Source: Microbacterium pseudoresistens
GTDB lineage: Bacteria > Actinomycetota > Actinomycetes > Actinomycetales > Microbacteriaceae
Assembly (NCBI RefSeq): GCF_013409745.1
Contig: NZ_JACCBH010000001.1
Coordinates: forward strand, 2,480,001-2,544,000
Direction: 5' to 3'
DNA length: 64,000 nt
The translations under genes were made by a program, and so were the position numbers. A model generated the notes under the pieces. The model was not told the DNA's origin. It was given only the letters and a program-made list of their open reading frames with translations, and ran no database searches. Below, piece after piece: positions 9,935 to 17,132 of the stretch. Every line of letters starts with the position of its first letter. The stretch's first letter is position 1.

Positions 9935-10626
9935 CCTGCCATCGACCTCGCGTGCGGCTGCCTCTCGGCGATGCTCTGCCTCTCGGCGATGCTCTGCCTC
10001 TCGGCGATGCCGGAAGCGTCAGCCCGCTGCGGCGCGCTGCGGTGGCGGGAGGCGGCCACTCGGTCGATGACCACGCCGATGACGAGCGCGAAGGCGATGC
10101 CGACGACGGCGCTGAGCAGCGGCTGGTCCTCGAGCCAGTGGCCGGCCAGGATGCCGAGGCCGGCGCTGTACGTCGCCCAGGTGACGCCCGCGACCGCGCT
10201 GAGGGGGAGGAAGCGTCGCCAGGGGTATCCGAGCGCTCCGGCGGACATGTTGACGGCGACGCGTCCGACCGGGATGTAGCGCGCACCGAGGATGAGGGGC
10301 GCGCCGCGCCGGAGGAGCGTGCTCTGGACGCGCTGGAACGACGCGGCCACGCGCGGACGACGCATCCAGCGGAAGCGCGTCGTACCGACGCCGCGCCCGA
10401 TCGCATAGGCGATGTTGTCGCCGATCGCCGCTCCGATCGCGGCGACGAGGCACAGCAGGACGAGGTTCGTGCCTCCGCCGGAGACGGAGACAGCCGCCGC
10501 GGCGACCAGCACGGTCTCGCTCGGGATCGGCGGGAAGAAGCCGTCGATCACTGCGGTGAGGAACATCACGAGAAGCAGCCACGGCGACGCGGCGGCGGCG
10601 AGGATGAGGTCGTTGATCGCTTCCAC
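9931..10626 (-). CDS. DedA/SNARE-associated family membrane protein
   Basis: A 231-residue DedA (VTT domain) protein. It begins with two hydrophobic helices around the re-entrant motif AVIDGFFPPIPSETVL, has the conserved RYIPVGRVAVNMSAGALG segment, and ends with further helices. DedA proteins act in membrane homeostasis, and some flip polyprenyl phosphates or phospholipids. The last ~25 residues are not family sequence: they encode a hexapeptide repeat (IAERQS) from an 18-bp tandem DNA repeat. It overlaps the histidine kinase start by 4 bp. Confidence 0.88.
   Translation of the reverse strand: MEAINDLILAAAASPWLLLVMFLTAVIDGFFPPIPSETVLVAAAAVSVSGGGTNLVLLCLVAAIGAAIGDNIAYAIGRGVGTTRFRWMRRPRVAASFQRVQSTLLRRGAPLILGARYIPVGRVAVNMSAGALGYPWRRFLPLSAVAGVTWATYSAGLGILAGHWLEDQPLLSAVVGIAFALVIGVVIDRVAASRHRSAPQRADASGIAERQSIAERQSIAERQPHARSMAG
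9961..10010. repeat. 18-bp tandem repeat in the 3' end of dedA
   Basis: The unit CCTCTCGGCGATGCTCTG occurs at 9961-9978 and 9979-9996 without a mismatch, followed by a partial third copy to 10010. Because 18 is a multiple of 3, the repeat is in frame and gives repeated IAERQS in the DedA tail. It looks like slippage-type expansion. Confidence 0.9.
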
Positions 10627-10660
10627 GCTCCGACGCTACGAACCCGGTGCGCAGGGAGGC

Positions 10661-10700
10661 ATCACTCCGCGGTATCGGATGCCTCATCCTGCGGAGTGAT
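10661..10700. promoter_or_regulatory. Perfect 10-bp inverted repeat upstream of dedA
   Basis: ATCACTCCGC at 10661-10670 is the exact reverse complement of GCGGAGTGAT at 10691-10700, separated by 20 bases. A smaller stem, GGATG/CATCC, lies inside. It sits 35 bp upstream of the dedA start on the minus strand. It could be an operator for a dimeric repressor or an RNA hairpin in the dedA leader. No U-tract follows, so a terminator is less likely. Confidence 0.5.
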
Positions 10701-10705
10701 TCTGA

Positions 10706-10722
10706 TCACCCCCGTGGGGTGA
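10706..10722 (-). terminator. Hairpin after the TetR-type bioQ-like gene
   Basis: TCACCCC (10706-10712) and GGGGTGA (10716-10722) form a perfect 7-bp stem with a 3-base loop, four bases past the end of the regulator gene. There is no clear run of U on the minus-strand transcript, so termination strength is uncertain. Confidence 0.45.
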
Positions 10723-10726
10723 GACC

Positions 10727-11287
10727 TCAGCGAGCGGGAAGCGCCACGAGTGCGCGCACGCCGTGATCGAAGATCGCCGCGTCGGAGCGCGCCGATTCGA
10801 TCCAGCCTCCGTCGACCCCCGCGGCGCCGTGGCTCTCCGCGTGCATCCGCTGCTGCACGACGAGCGTGTGACCGAGGACGAACTGCAGCAGCACGGCGGC
10901 CGAGGCATCGACATCGGGAATGCCTGCGCGGCGGAGGGCTCCCGCGAGCACGTCGTACGCGTGGCGGGCGCCCAGGCCGAGCGCATAGGAGCTCATGACG
11001 ACCTCTGCCCCGTCGCGGTAGGCGAGGAGGGCGTCGCGGATGCTGCGCGCCGCCGCCGGGACTCCGTCGTCCGGGGAGGGAGGCGTCCTGTCGAGGATGC
11101 GATCGGCCACGGCGGCGAGTAGCTCCTGCTTGCTCGCCACATGCCAGTACAGGGCGCTGGGCTGCACATCGAGCTCGGCCGCGAGACGCCGCATCGTGAG
11201 ATCCGGCAAGCCGACGCGGTCGAGCAGTTCGAGCGCCACGTCGACGACGTGACCGCGGTCGTGCCGGGCGGTGCGCGGAGGAGTCAT
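10727..11287 (-). CDS. bioQ: TetR-family repressor, probable biotin regulator BioQ
   Basis: A 186-residue TetR-type repressor. The N-terminal helix-turn-helix is LTMRRLAAELDVQPSALYWH, and the rest is a variable helical ligand/dimer domain. It is divergent from bioYMN. The space between holds two palindromes of the form TGAAC-N3-GTTCA. The biotin repressor BioQ of Corynebacterium is known to bind TGAAC-N3-GTTAC, so both context and site support a BioQ role. The ATG at 11287 is chosen; a longer frame would start inside bioY. A TATACT box ends six bases before this ATG, suggesting a leaderless transcript. Confidence 0.75.
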   Translation of the reverse strand: MTPPRTARHDRGHVVDVALELLDRVGLPDLTMRRLAAELDVQPSALYWHVASKQELLAAVADRILDRTPPSPDDGVPAAARSIRDALLAYRDGAEVVMSSYALGLGARHAYDVLAGALRRAGIPDVDASAAVLLQFVLGHTLVVQQRMHAESHGAAGVDGGWIESARSDAAIFDHGVRALVALPAR

Positions 11288-11293
11288 GCTCGC

Positions 11294-11299
11294 AGTATA
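11294..11299 (-). promoter_or_regulatory. -10 element of the bioQ-like gene
   Basis: On the minus strand TATACT ends six bases before the ATG at 11287, so transcription would begin at or very near the A of the start codon and give a leaderless mRNA. A GTGTTC hexamer 17 bases upstream is a weak -35 and lies inside the second operator. Confidence 0.55.
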
Positions 11300-11300
11300 G

Positions 11301-11328
11301 TGAACAGCGTTCAGGTGAACACTGTTCA
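11301..11328. promoter_or_regulatory. Tandem TetR/BioQ-type operators between bioQ and bioY
   Basis: Two perfect-arm palindromes, TGAACAGCGTTCA (11301-11313) and TGAACACTGTTCA (11316-11328), are spaced 15 bp apart, about one and a half helical turns. They cover the spacer and -35 of the minus-strand promoter and lie 31-58 bp upstream of the bioY ATG. This suggests that one regulator represses both itself and the biotin importer. Confidence 0.8.
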
Positions 11329-11358
11329 GGTACGGTGTTCGAGTCTTCAAGGAGAACC

Positions 11359-11979
11359 ATGGCAACGCCCGCCCCCACGACGTCCGACCCGATCTCGCCG
11401 TCCGCGGTGGCCACGTCCACCGCGGCGCGACCGCTTGCCGGCGACCTCGCGCGCATTGCGGTCTTCGCTGCTCTGATCATCGCGCTCGGCCTGGTGACGA
11501 TCCCGCTCGCCGGGGGAGTGCCGCTGACCGGCCAGACCCTGGGCGTGATGCTGGCGGGCCTCGTGCTCGGCTCACGGCGCGCGCCCATGGCCATCCTCAC
11601 CGTGCTCGCCCTGGCCGCGGCAGGGCTTCCCGTGCTCGCGGGCGGTCGCGGCGGTCTCGGAGTCTTCGTCGGCCCGACGGCGGGCTATCTGCTGGGCTGG
11701 ATCGTCGGCGTCGTCGTGATCGGCCTCATCGCCCGCTCCGGACGCTTCTCCTGGTGGCGGACGGCTCTGGCCGCGACGATCGGCGGCATCGTGGTCGTCT
11801 ACGCTTTCGGCGTGCCTGTTCAGGCGCTTGTGACCCAGGTCCCCCTCGGCCCCACGGCGCTGTCGAGTCTGGTATTCCTGCCCGGTGACGCCATCAAGGT
11901 CGCCGTGGCGACTCTGCTCGTCGTCGGGCTGCACCGCGCATATCCCCGCGCTTTCGCCGGGGCGGCACGTGCCCGCTGA
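11359..11979 (+). CDS. bioY: Biotin ECF transporter substrate-binding subunit BioY
   Basis: A 206-residue integral membrane protein, the S-component that binds biotin. It has about six hydrophobic segments and the BioY pattern AGGVPLTGQTLGVMLAGLVLGSRR followed by GPTAGYLLGW. The first ~35 residues are a polar Ala/Ser/Thr/Pro-rich extension. ATG at 11359 follows AAGGAG at good spacing; a GTG further up would read through that ribosome site. It overlaps bioM by 11 bp. The divergent TetR gene and tandem operators indicate biotin-dependent repression. Confidence 0.93.
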   Translation: MATPAPTTSDPISPSAVATSTAARPLAGDLARIAVFAALIIALGLVTIPLAGGVPLTGQTLGVMLAGLVLGSRRAPMAILTVLALAAAGLPVLAGGRGGLGVFVGPTAGYLLGWIVGVVVIGLIARSGRFSWWRTALAATIGGIVVVYAFGVPVQALVTQVPLGPTALSSLVFLPGDAIKVAVATLLVVGLHRAYPRAFAGAARAR

Positions 11980-12649
11980 CATCCGCTTCGACGGTGTCTC
12001 GCTGCGCTACGGCGACACCGCGGTGCTGGAGGAGATCGATGTGCGCATCGCCGCGCAGCGGACGGCGGTGATCGGTGCGAACGGTTCGGGGAAGTCGAGT
12101 TTCGTCCGCATGCTCAACGGACTCGCGGTGCCCTCGACGGGCACAGTGCAGGTGCTTGGCATGGATCCGGCGCGCGAAGCCAAAGCACTGCGCTCTCGCG
12201 TCGGCTTCATCTTCGCCAACGCGGATGCGCAGATCCTCATGCCGACGCCGGTCGAAGACGTGGCCCTGTCGCTGCGCGGTCTGCCGCGCGCTGAGGCCAG
12301 GGGCCGGGCGCTCGAGGTGCTCGATCGCTTCGGCCTCGGCGCGTTCGCCGAGGCGCCGGCGGCCGAGCTCTCGGGAGGCCAGAAGCAGCTGCTCGCCATC
12401 GCATCCATCCTCGCGACCGAACCGGAGCTCGTGGTCGCGGATGAACCGACCACGATGCTGGATCGCCGCAATGCCCGGATGATCGGCGATCTGCTCCTGG
12501 AAGGCATCGAGACCCCGGTCGTGTTCGTCACGCACGACCTGGAACTCGCCGCGCGCTGCGACGAGGCCGTCCTCTTCGACGAGGGTCGCGTCGTCTCGCG
12601 GGGAAGGCCGGATGCCGTGATCGCCGCATACTGTGGGGCCGTCGGATGA
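11969..12649 (+). CDS. bioM: Biotin ECF transporter ATPase BioM
   Basis: A 226-residue energy-coupling ABC ATPase. Walker A is GANGSGKSS at residues 36-44; the Q-loop region is FIFANADAQILMPT, the signature LSGGQKQLL, Walker B LVVADEPTTMLD and the switch FVTHD. GTG at 11969 is chosen because translation there gives the normal family start and overlaps bioY by 11 bp. Its stop overlaps bioN. It is single-ATPase type (BioM/CbiO-like), so the importer probably works as a BioM homodimer with BioN and BioY. Confidence 0.92.
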   Translation: MPADIRFDGVSLRYGDTAVLEEIDVRIAAQRTAVIGANGSGKSSFVRMLNGLAVPSTGTVQVLGMDPAREAKALRSRVGFIFANADAQILMPTPVEDVALSLRGLPRAEARGRALEVLDRFGLGAFAEAPAAELSGGQKQLLAIASILATEPELVVADEPTTMLDRRNARMIGDLLLEGIETPVVFVTHDLELAARCDEAVLFDEGRVVSRGRPDAVIAAYCGAVG

Positions 12650-13242
12650 GGCAGTTGTACGTTCCGGGCGACAGCGCCATTCATCGTGCCCCGGCCGGCG
12701 GCAAGCTCGCCCTGCTCGCCGCGGCGGCCCTGCTGCTCTCGCTGCTCCCGTGGGGCGTGGTGGGAATGGCCGTCGCGGTGCTCATCGCGAGCGCGGGATA
12801 CGTGCTCGCCGGCCTTCCGGCGCGGGTTCTCGGCCGGGCCTGGTTGCGGGTGCTGCCGCTGGTCGTCATCCTGGGCGCTGCGCTGTTCTTCTTCGCCGAC
12901 CCCGCCACCGCGTTCATCGCGGTCGGACGGATCGTCGCCCTCATCCTGCTCGCCGACCTGCTCACCTGCACCACGCGCTTCGGTGCACTGATGGAGGCGC
13001 TGCAACGCGCGCTGGGGCCGCTGCGCCGCGTCGGGGTGGATCCGGAGGTCGTGGCGCTGACGCTCTCGCTCGCCATCGCGACGATCCCCGTCATGGCAGG
13101 TCTGATCGGGCAGGTGCGCGACGCGCAGCGAGCGCGCGGCCTGCGTACGGGCCCTCGTGCGGGCGTGGCGCTGCTCGTGCTCGTGCTGCGTCATGCCGAC
13201 GACGTGGGCGAGGCCCTCGCGGCACGCGGGATCGCCGGCTGA
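12646..13242 (+). CDS. bioN: Biotin ECF transporter transmembrane coupling subunit BioN
   Basis: A 198-residue EcfT-type membrane protein coupling the ATPase to BioY. It has 4-5 hydrophobic helices and the two Ala-Arg-Gly coupling signatures, ARG at 163-165 and ARG at 193-195, the latter almost at the C terminus. It is shorter than free-standing EcfT (~260), as usual for dedicated BioN. It overlaps bioM (ATGA) and is the last gene of the bioYMN operon. Confidence 0.9.
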   Translation: MRQLYVPGDSAIHRAPAGGKLALLAAAALLLSLLPWGVVGMAVAVLIASAGYVLAGLPARVLGRAWLRVLPLVVILGAALFFFADPATAFIAVGRIVALILLADLLTCTTRFGALMEALQRALGPLRRVGVDPEVVALTLSLAIATIPVMAGLIGQVRDAQRARGLRTGPRAGVALLVLVLRHADDVGEALAARGIAG

Positions 13243-13302
13243 CGCGGCGCCGTCGCGACGGGCTCGGACGCACCCGTGTGCGCGGAGTTCGTGCTCAGGG
13301 GC

Positions 13303-13321
13303 GCCTCCTATACTGGGAGGC
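13303..13321 (+). promoter_or_regulatory. -10 box TATACT held in the loop of a 6-bp inverted repeat
   Basis: GCCTCC (13303-13308) and GGAGGC (13316-13321) flank TATACTG. TATACT is a good actinobacterial -10 element, 53 bp before the ABC-F start, and no other promoter is visible in this gap. No strong -35 is seen. The symmetry may be an operator or chance in GC-rich DNA. Confidence 0.4.
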
Positions 13322-13366
13322 TGGCCACCCGGCCGCATATCCCCCTGTGAAGAACGGACGTCCGCT

Positions 13367-14965
13367 GTGCTCGCCGTGCACGACCTCGAGATCCGCGTGG
13401 GAGCGCGCATGCTCATGTCGAACGTCTCGTTCCGTGTCGCGGACGGCGACAAGATCGGCCTCGTGGGCCGCAACGGCGCGGGCAAGACGACCCTGACGAA
13501 GGTTCTCGCCGGTGATGTGCTGCCCTCCGACGGCACGGTCAGCCGTTCGGGTGAGCTGGGGTATCTGCCGCAGGACCCGCGCACGGGCGACCCCGAGATG
13601 CTCGCGCGCACCCGCATTCTCGATGCGCGCGGGCTCGGCTCGATCCAGCTCGGCATGGCGAAGGCCGCCGAAGAGATGGCCTCCGACGATGCGGCCGTCG
13701 CCGACAAGGCGATGAAGAGGTTCGCGAACGCCACCGAGCGCTTCGAGTCTCTCGGCGGCTATGCGGCCGAGGCGGAGGCCGCATCCATCGCGCACAACCT
13801 CTCCCTGCCCGACCGCATTCTCGACCAGCCGCTGAAGACGCTCTCGGGCGGTCAGCGTCGACGCATCGAGCTCGCGCGCATCCTGTTCTCGGATGCGCAG
13901 ACGATGATCCTCGACGAGCCGACCAACCACCTCGACGCCGACAGCGTCGTGTGGCTGCGCGAGTTCCTCAAGGGCTACAAGGGTGGGCTCATCGTGATCA
14001 GTCACGACGTGGAGCTCGTGGGCGAGACGGTGAACCGGGTGTTCTACCTCGACGCGAACCGTCAGGTCATCGACGTCTACAACATGAACTGGAAGAACTA
14101 CCTGCGCCAGCGCGTCGCCGACGAGGAGCGCCGCAAGAAGGAACGCGCCAACGCGGAGAAGAAGGCCACGCAGCTGCAGCTGCAGGCGGCCCGGTTCGGG
14201 GCGAAGGCGAGCAAGGCCGCGGCGGCGCACCAGATGGTGGCGCGCGCGGAGAAGCTGCTATCGGGTCTGGACGAGGTGCGCCAGGTCGATCGGGTTGCCA
14301 AGCTGCGCTTCCCCAAGCCCGCCGCCTGCGGCAAGACGCCGATGAAGGCGACGGGGCTGTCGAAGTCGTACGGCTCGCTGGAGATCTTCACGGATGTGGA
14401 TCTCGCGATCGACCGCGGCTCGAAGGTCGTCGTCCTCGGACTCAACGGTGCGGGAAAGACAACGTTGCTGCGCCTGCTGGCCGGCGTCGACGATCCCGAT
14501 ACCGGACAGCTGGAGCCCGGCCACGGCCTCAAGGTCGGCTACTACGCGCAGGAGCACGAGAACCTCGACGTGCGCCGCTCTGTGCTCGAGAACATGGTGT
14601 CGGCGGCGCCGGACCTCACCGAGACCGAGGCACGCAAGGTGCTCGGCTCCTTCCTGTTCACCGGCGACGATGTGCACAAGCCCGCCGGAGTCCTCTCGGG
14701 CGGGGAGAAGACGCGGCTCTCGCTGGCGACGCTCGTTGTCTCTTCGGCGAACATGCTCCTGCTCGACGAGCCGACGAACAACCTCGATCCGGCGTCGCGC
14801 GAAGAGATCCTCGGCGCGCTTTCGCACTACGAAGGCGCCGTCGTGCTCGTCTCGCACGACCCCGGAGCCGTGGAGTCGCTCAACCCGGAGCGGGTGCTGA
14901 TCCTGCCCGACGGCGTCGAGGACATCTGGTCGAAGGAGTACCAGGAGCTCATCGAGCTCGCCTGA
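13367..14965 (+). CDS. ABC-F family ATPase (ribosome-associated)
   Basis: A 532-residue soluble protein with two ABC domains. Walker A motifs are GRNGAGKTT (residues 34-42) and GLNGAGKTT (~358). Signatures are LSGGQRRRIEL and LSGGEKTRLSL, and both Walker B motifs end in DEPTN. A charged linker (DEERRKKERANAEKKATQL) joins the domains. There is no transmembrane region or permease partner. ABC-F proteins act on the ribosomal E site in translation control or antibiotic protection. This general form is a common single-copy actinobacterial gene, so a housekeeping role is more likely than resistance. GTG start chosen from the family N terminus. Confidence 0.92.
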   Translation: MLAVHDLEIRVGARMLMSNVSFRVADGDKIGLVGRNGAGKTTLTKVLAGDVLPSDGTVSRSGELGYLPQDPRTGDPEMLARTRILDARGLGSIQLGMAKAAEEMASDDAAVADKAMKRFANATERFESLGGYAAEAEAASIAHNLSLPDRILDQPLKTLSGGQRRRIELARILFSDAQTMILDEPTNHLDADSVVWLREFLKGYKGGLIVISHDVELVGETVNRVFYLDANRQVIDVYNMNWKNYLRQRVADEERRKKERANAEKKATQLQLQAARFGAKASKAAAAHQMVARAEKLLSGLDEVRQVDRVAKLRFPKPAACGKTPMKATGLSKSYGSLEIFTDVDLAIDRGSKVVVLGLNGAGKTTLLRLLAGVDDPDTGQLEPGHGLKVGYYAQEHENLDVRRSVLENMVSAAPDLTETEARKVLGSFLFTGDDVHKPAGVLSGGEKTRLSLATLVVSSANMLLLDEPTNNLDPASREEILGALSHYEGAVVLVSHDPGAVESLNPERVLILPDGVEDIWSKEYQELIELA

Positions 14966-14985
14966 GCCGTCCGACGGCGCGGCGC

Positions 14986-15804
14986 TCAGCCGGCTGCGTC
15001 GAGCAGCTCGTCCTCGGTGTCGGCGTCGCTGTCCCGACGGCGCGGGCGCTTCGGGACAGCGGGGCGCCCTTCCACTTCTTCGCGGTGCTTCACGACCTCC
15101 GTGCGGATGATGTATCCGATGAAGATGAAGCCCATGATGGCGAACAGGATCCATTGGATCGCGTAAGACAGGTGCGGGCCGGGATCCTCCGAAGGCACGT
15201 CGAAGGCGTGCGGGCGGGTGGCAGGAGCAGGATTCTCGCTCACCAGCTCGCCGTAGGCGCCGGTGTCGACGCCGGTTGTGCCGATCGCCTCGGCCACGGC
15301 GGGCAGATTGATCGTGGGCACCTGACCCTCCGGCGCGCCGCGGCCGGACGGGGGGAGCGGCTCGCCGACGCGCAGGCGCACGACCACGTCGACGATTCCC
15401 TCCGGAGGAGCGGGAACCAGATCGGGCAACGCGCCTTCCCCCGGGGGCACCCACCCGCGGTTGACGATGAATACCCGTCCGTCGTCGATGCGGAACGGGA
15501 CGAGCACCTCGAACGCGCTCGTCCCGCCGTGCGGGCGGTTGCGGGCAAGCAGCGTGTCGTCCACGAGGTACTCGCCGTGCAGCGCGACCGGATGCCATTC
15601 GTCGTCTTCGGCGAGCGCCGCACCCGGGGCGAGCAGCTCGTCCAGCGGCACAGGGCCGGCATCGTAATTCTGCTCGACGAGGCGGATCTCGGTCTCGCGG
15701 CCCTCGTTGCGCGAGAACTGCCAGTTCGACAGCATGACGCAGACGACGGCGAAGACGATCGCCACCGCCACATAGGCGCTCCAGCGCAGCAGTCGCTGCC
15801 TCAT
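14986..15804 (-). CDS. SURF1-family cytochrome oxidase assembly protein
   Basis: A 272-residue SURF1 protein that aids heme a insertion into cytochrome c oxidase. An N-terminal helix (about residues 9-28) leads into NWQFSRNEGRE. The periplasmic domain has GGTSAFEVLVPFRIDDGRVF and VNRGWVPPG. A second membrane helix lies near residue 220, and the cytoplasmic tail is basic and acidic by turns. It overlaps the small cysteine protein upstream (ATGA). It is the last gene of a minus-strand run with DUF3099, convergent with the ABC-F gene. Confidence 0.9.
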   Translation of the reverse strand: MRQRLLRWSAYVAVAIVFAVVCVMLSNWQFSRNEGRETEIRLVEQNYDAGPVPLDELLAPGAALAEDDEWHPVALHGEYLVDDTLLARNRPHGGTSAFEVLVPFRIDDGRVFIVNRGWVPPGEGALPDLVPAPPEGIVDVVVRLRVGEPLPPSGRGAPEGQVPTINLPAVAEAIGTTGVDTGAYGELVSENPAPATRPHAFDVPSEDPGPHLSYAIQWILFAIMGFIFIGYIIRTEVVKHREEVEGRPAVPKRPRRRDSDADTEDELLDAAG

Positions 15805-15986
15805 GCGACGCCCTCGCGAACCTCGACGGGGAACTCGCGCGCACGCAGGTAGTCGCTGAGGAAATCGACGTGCTCATCGCACGCGAGCCAGATCTTCTCG
15901 CGATCGGCGGTATGGATGCGCGGGTTGCGCCAGACGACGCGGTGCGTGGCGGGGGAGAGGCATCCCGCGCGCGAGCACTTGATCAC
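15801..15986 (-). CDS. Small putative zinc-binding protein, SURF1-linked
   Basis: A 61-residue protein with GTG start. It has C4-x4-C9 and C36-x2-H39, a likely zinc or metal site, and the conserved-looking core THRVVWRNPRIHTADREKIW. There is no signal peptide or membrane segment. It overlaps SURF1 by 4 bp downstream and DUF3099 by 4 bp upstream, so all three are probably translated together. I do not know a named function. Co-translation with a cytochrome oxidase assembly factor suggests a role in oxidase biogenesis or heme/metal handling, which is inference only. Confidence 0.8.
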   Translation of the reverse strand: MIKCSRAGCLSPATHRVVWRNPRIHTADREKIWLACDEHVDFLSDYLRAREFPVEVREGVA

Positions 15987-16363
15987 GATGCGGTCTCGGC
16001 GCCCGGATGCTCGACGCGCGATGGTGCCGGGGTCTCCTGGATCGTGATCACCGCATCGGAAGCCTTCGCCGCCGATGGCTCCGCGGGACGCGCACCGGTG
16101 AGCTCCTGCACGGGGGATTCGACGGGGACCTCGACGGAGTCGTCGCCCGCGTTGGCGAACACCACCGCGATGTACGGGAGGACGGCCGCGGCGATGCCGA
16201 ACACCCACGTGTACCAGCCGTATGGCTGGATCGTGACCATGAGGATGAAGCAGACGACGCGGATCCCCATCGTGACGATGTAGTGACGCACGCGCGACTG
16301 CGCCTCGTCCTGCGGAGCGCGAGGGAGCGAGGTGACGGCGGCGGCGTCGGGAGTCCTTTTCAC
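15983..16363 (-). CDS. DUF3099 family membrane protein
   Basis: A 126-residue actinobacterial protein with two hydrophobic segments, about residues 29-48 (TMGIRVVCFILMVTI) and 52-72 (VFGIAAAVLPYIAVVF), joined by PYGWY. This is the DUF3099 layout. A disordered acidic/proline C-terminal half follows. It overlaps the small zinc protein and so lies in the SURF1 cassette. The function of the family is unknown. Confidence 0.85.
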   Translation of the reverse strand: MKRTPDAAAVTSLPRAPQDEAQSRVRHYIVTMGIRVVCFILMVTIQPYGWYTWVFGIAAAVLPYIAVVFANAGDDSVEVPVESPVQELTGARPAEPSAAKASDAVITIQETPAPSRVEHPGAETAS

Positions 16364-16435
16364 GATGCGTCCAGCCTACGCCGCTGCACGGTGCACCATC
16401 CGATCCGCCGATGCAGGGGGGCGGATCAGGCGTCG

Positions 16436-17032
16436 TCAGCGCATCGTCGCGGCAAAGGCACCGAGGAACAGCACGCTCACGAGCCAGCCGATCACGATGA
16501 ACGCGAGCCCGGCCACGCCGACGTAGCCGAGGATCAGGCCGGTGATGGCCATGCCGCGGCCTCCGATGTGCGGGGTCGTCTTCAGGCGGCTGAGTGCCAT
16601 GTGACCGGTGATGACGGCGGCGATCGAGGCGAGCAGCGGGACGACGATCCAGATGAGGGCGAGGCCGCCGATGCCGCACACGAGCGAGGTGACGGCCAGC
16701 CCGCTCGTCGACTGCAATGCGGCGTACGGCGCCGAGGCGTACGGGTAGTGCGGCGCGTACGGCTGCACCGGGGTGGCCGGCGGTGCAGCCGCATACGGCT
16801 GCGGTGGGGCATACGGTTGCGCAGCGGGCTGCGGCGGGGCGCCGGGGTACGACGGGGCGCTCGGAGAGGGCTGGGCAGGTGATGACGCGGCGCCGGGGTA
16901 GGGCTGCGCAGGCGGATACGGCTGTGCTGCAGGGGGCGCTGGCCGCGGGGCGGGCGCCCCCGGGTAGCCGCCGTACGGCGACGGGTACGGCTGAGTCTCA
17001 TCCGGCCGCGCGGCCGCGTTGTCGTCGCTCAT
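16436..17032 (-). CDS. DUF4190-domain membrane protein with Pro/Tyr-rich N terminus
   Basis: A 198-residue protein. Residues 1-~110 are low complexity, dominated by Pro, Tyr, Ala and Gln in irregular YP/PYP repeats. The C-terminal ~85 residues hold two hydrophobic helices separated by the DUF4190 motif GHMALSRLK...GRGMAITGLILGYVG. Proteins of this form are common in actinobacterial membranes and of unknown function; the proline-rich part is likely cytoplasmic and disordered. ATG at 17032 is chosen; the longer frame upstream is a shadow of fabG. It is 72 bp upstream of the DUF3099 gene on the same strand. Confidence 0.82.
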   Translation of the reverse strand: MSDDNAAARPDETQPYPSPYGGYPGAPAPRPAPPAAQPYPPAQPYPGAASSPAQPSPSAPSYPGAPPQPAAQPYAPPQPYAAAPPATPVQPYAPHYPYASAPYAALQSTSGLAVTSLVCGIGGLALIWIVVPLLASIAAVITGHMALSRLKTTPHIGGRGMAITGLILGYVGVAGLAFIVIGWLVSVLFLGAFAATMR

Positions 17033-17132
17033 GGGTTCCTTCCGCTCGTCTTCCAGGCTTCCGGCCCGTCTCGGACTTGTCAATCCTCTCGGTAGGCTTG
17101 CACGTCGACACCTCGAGCCTTGGGAGAACCGG

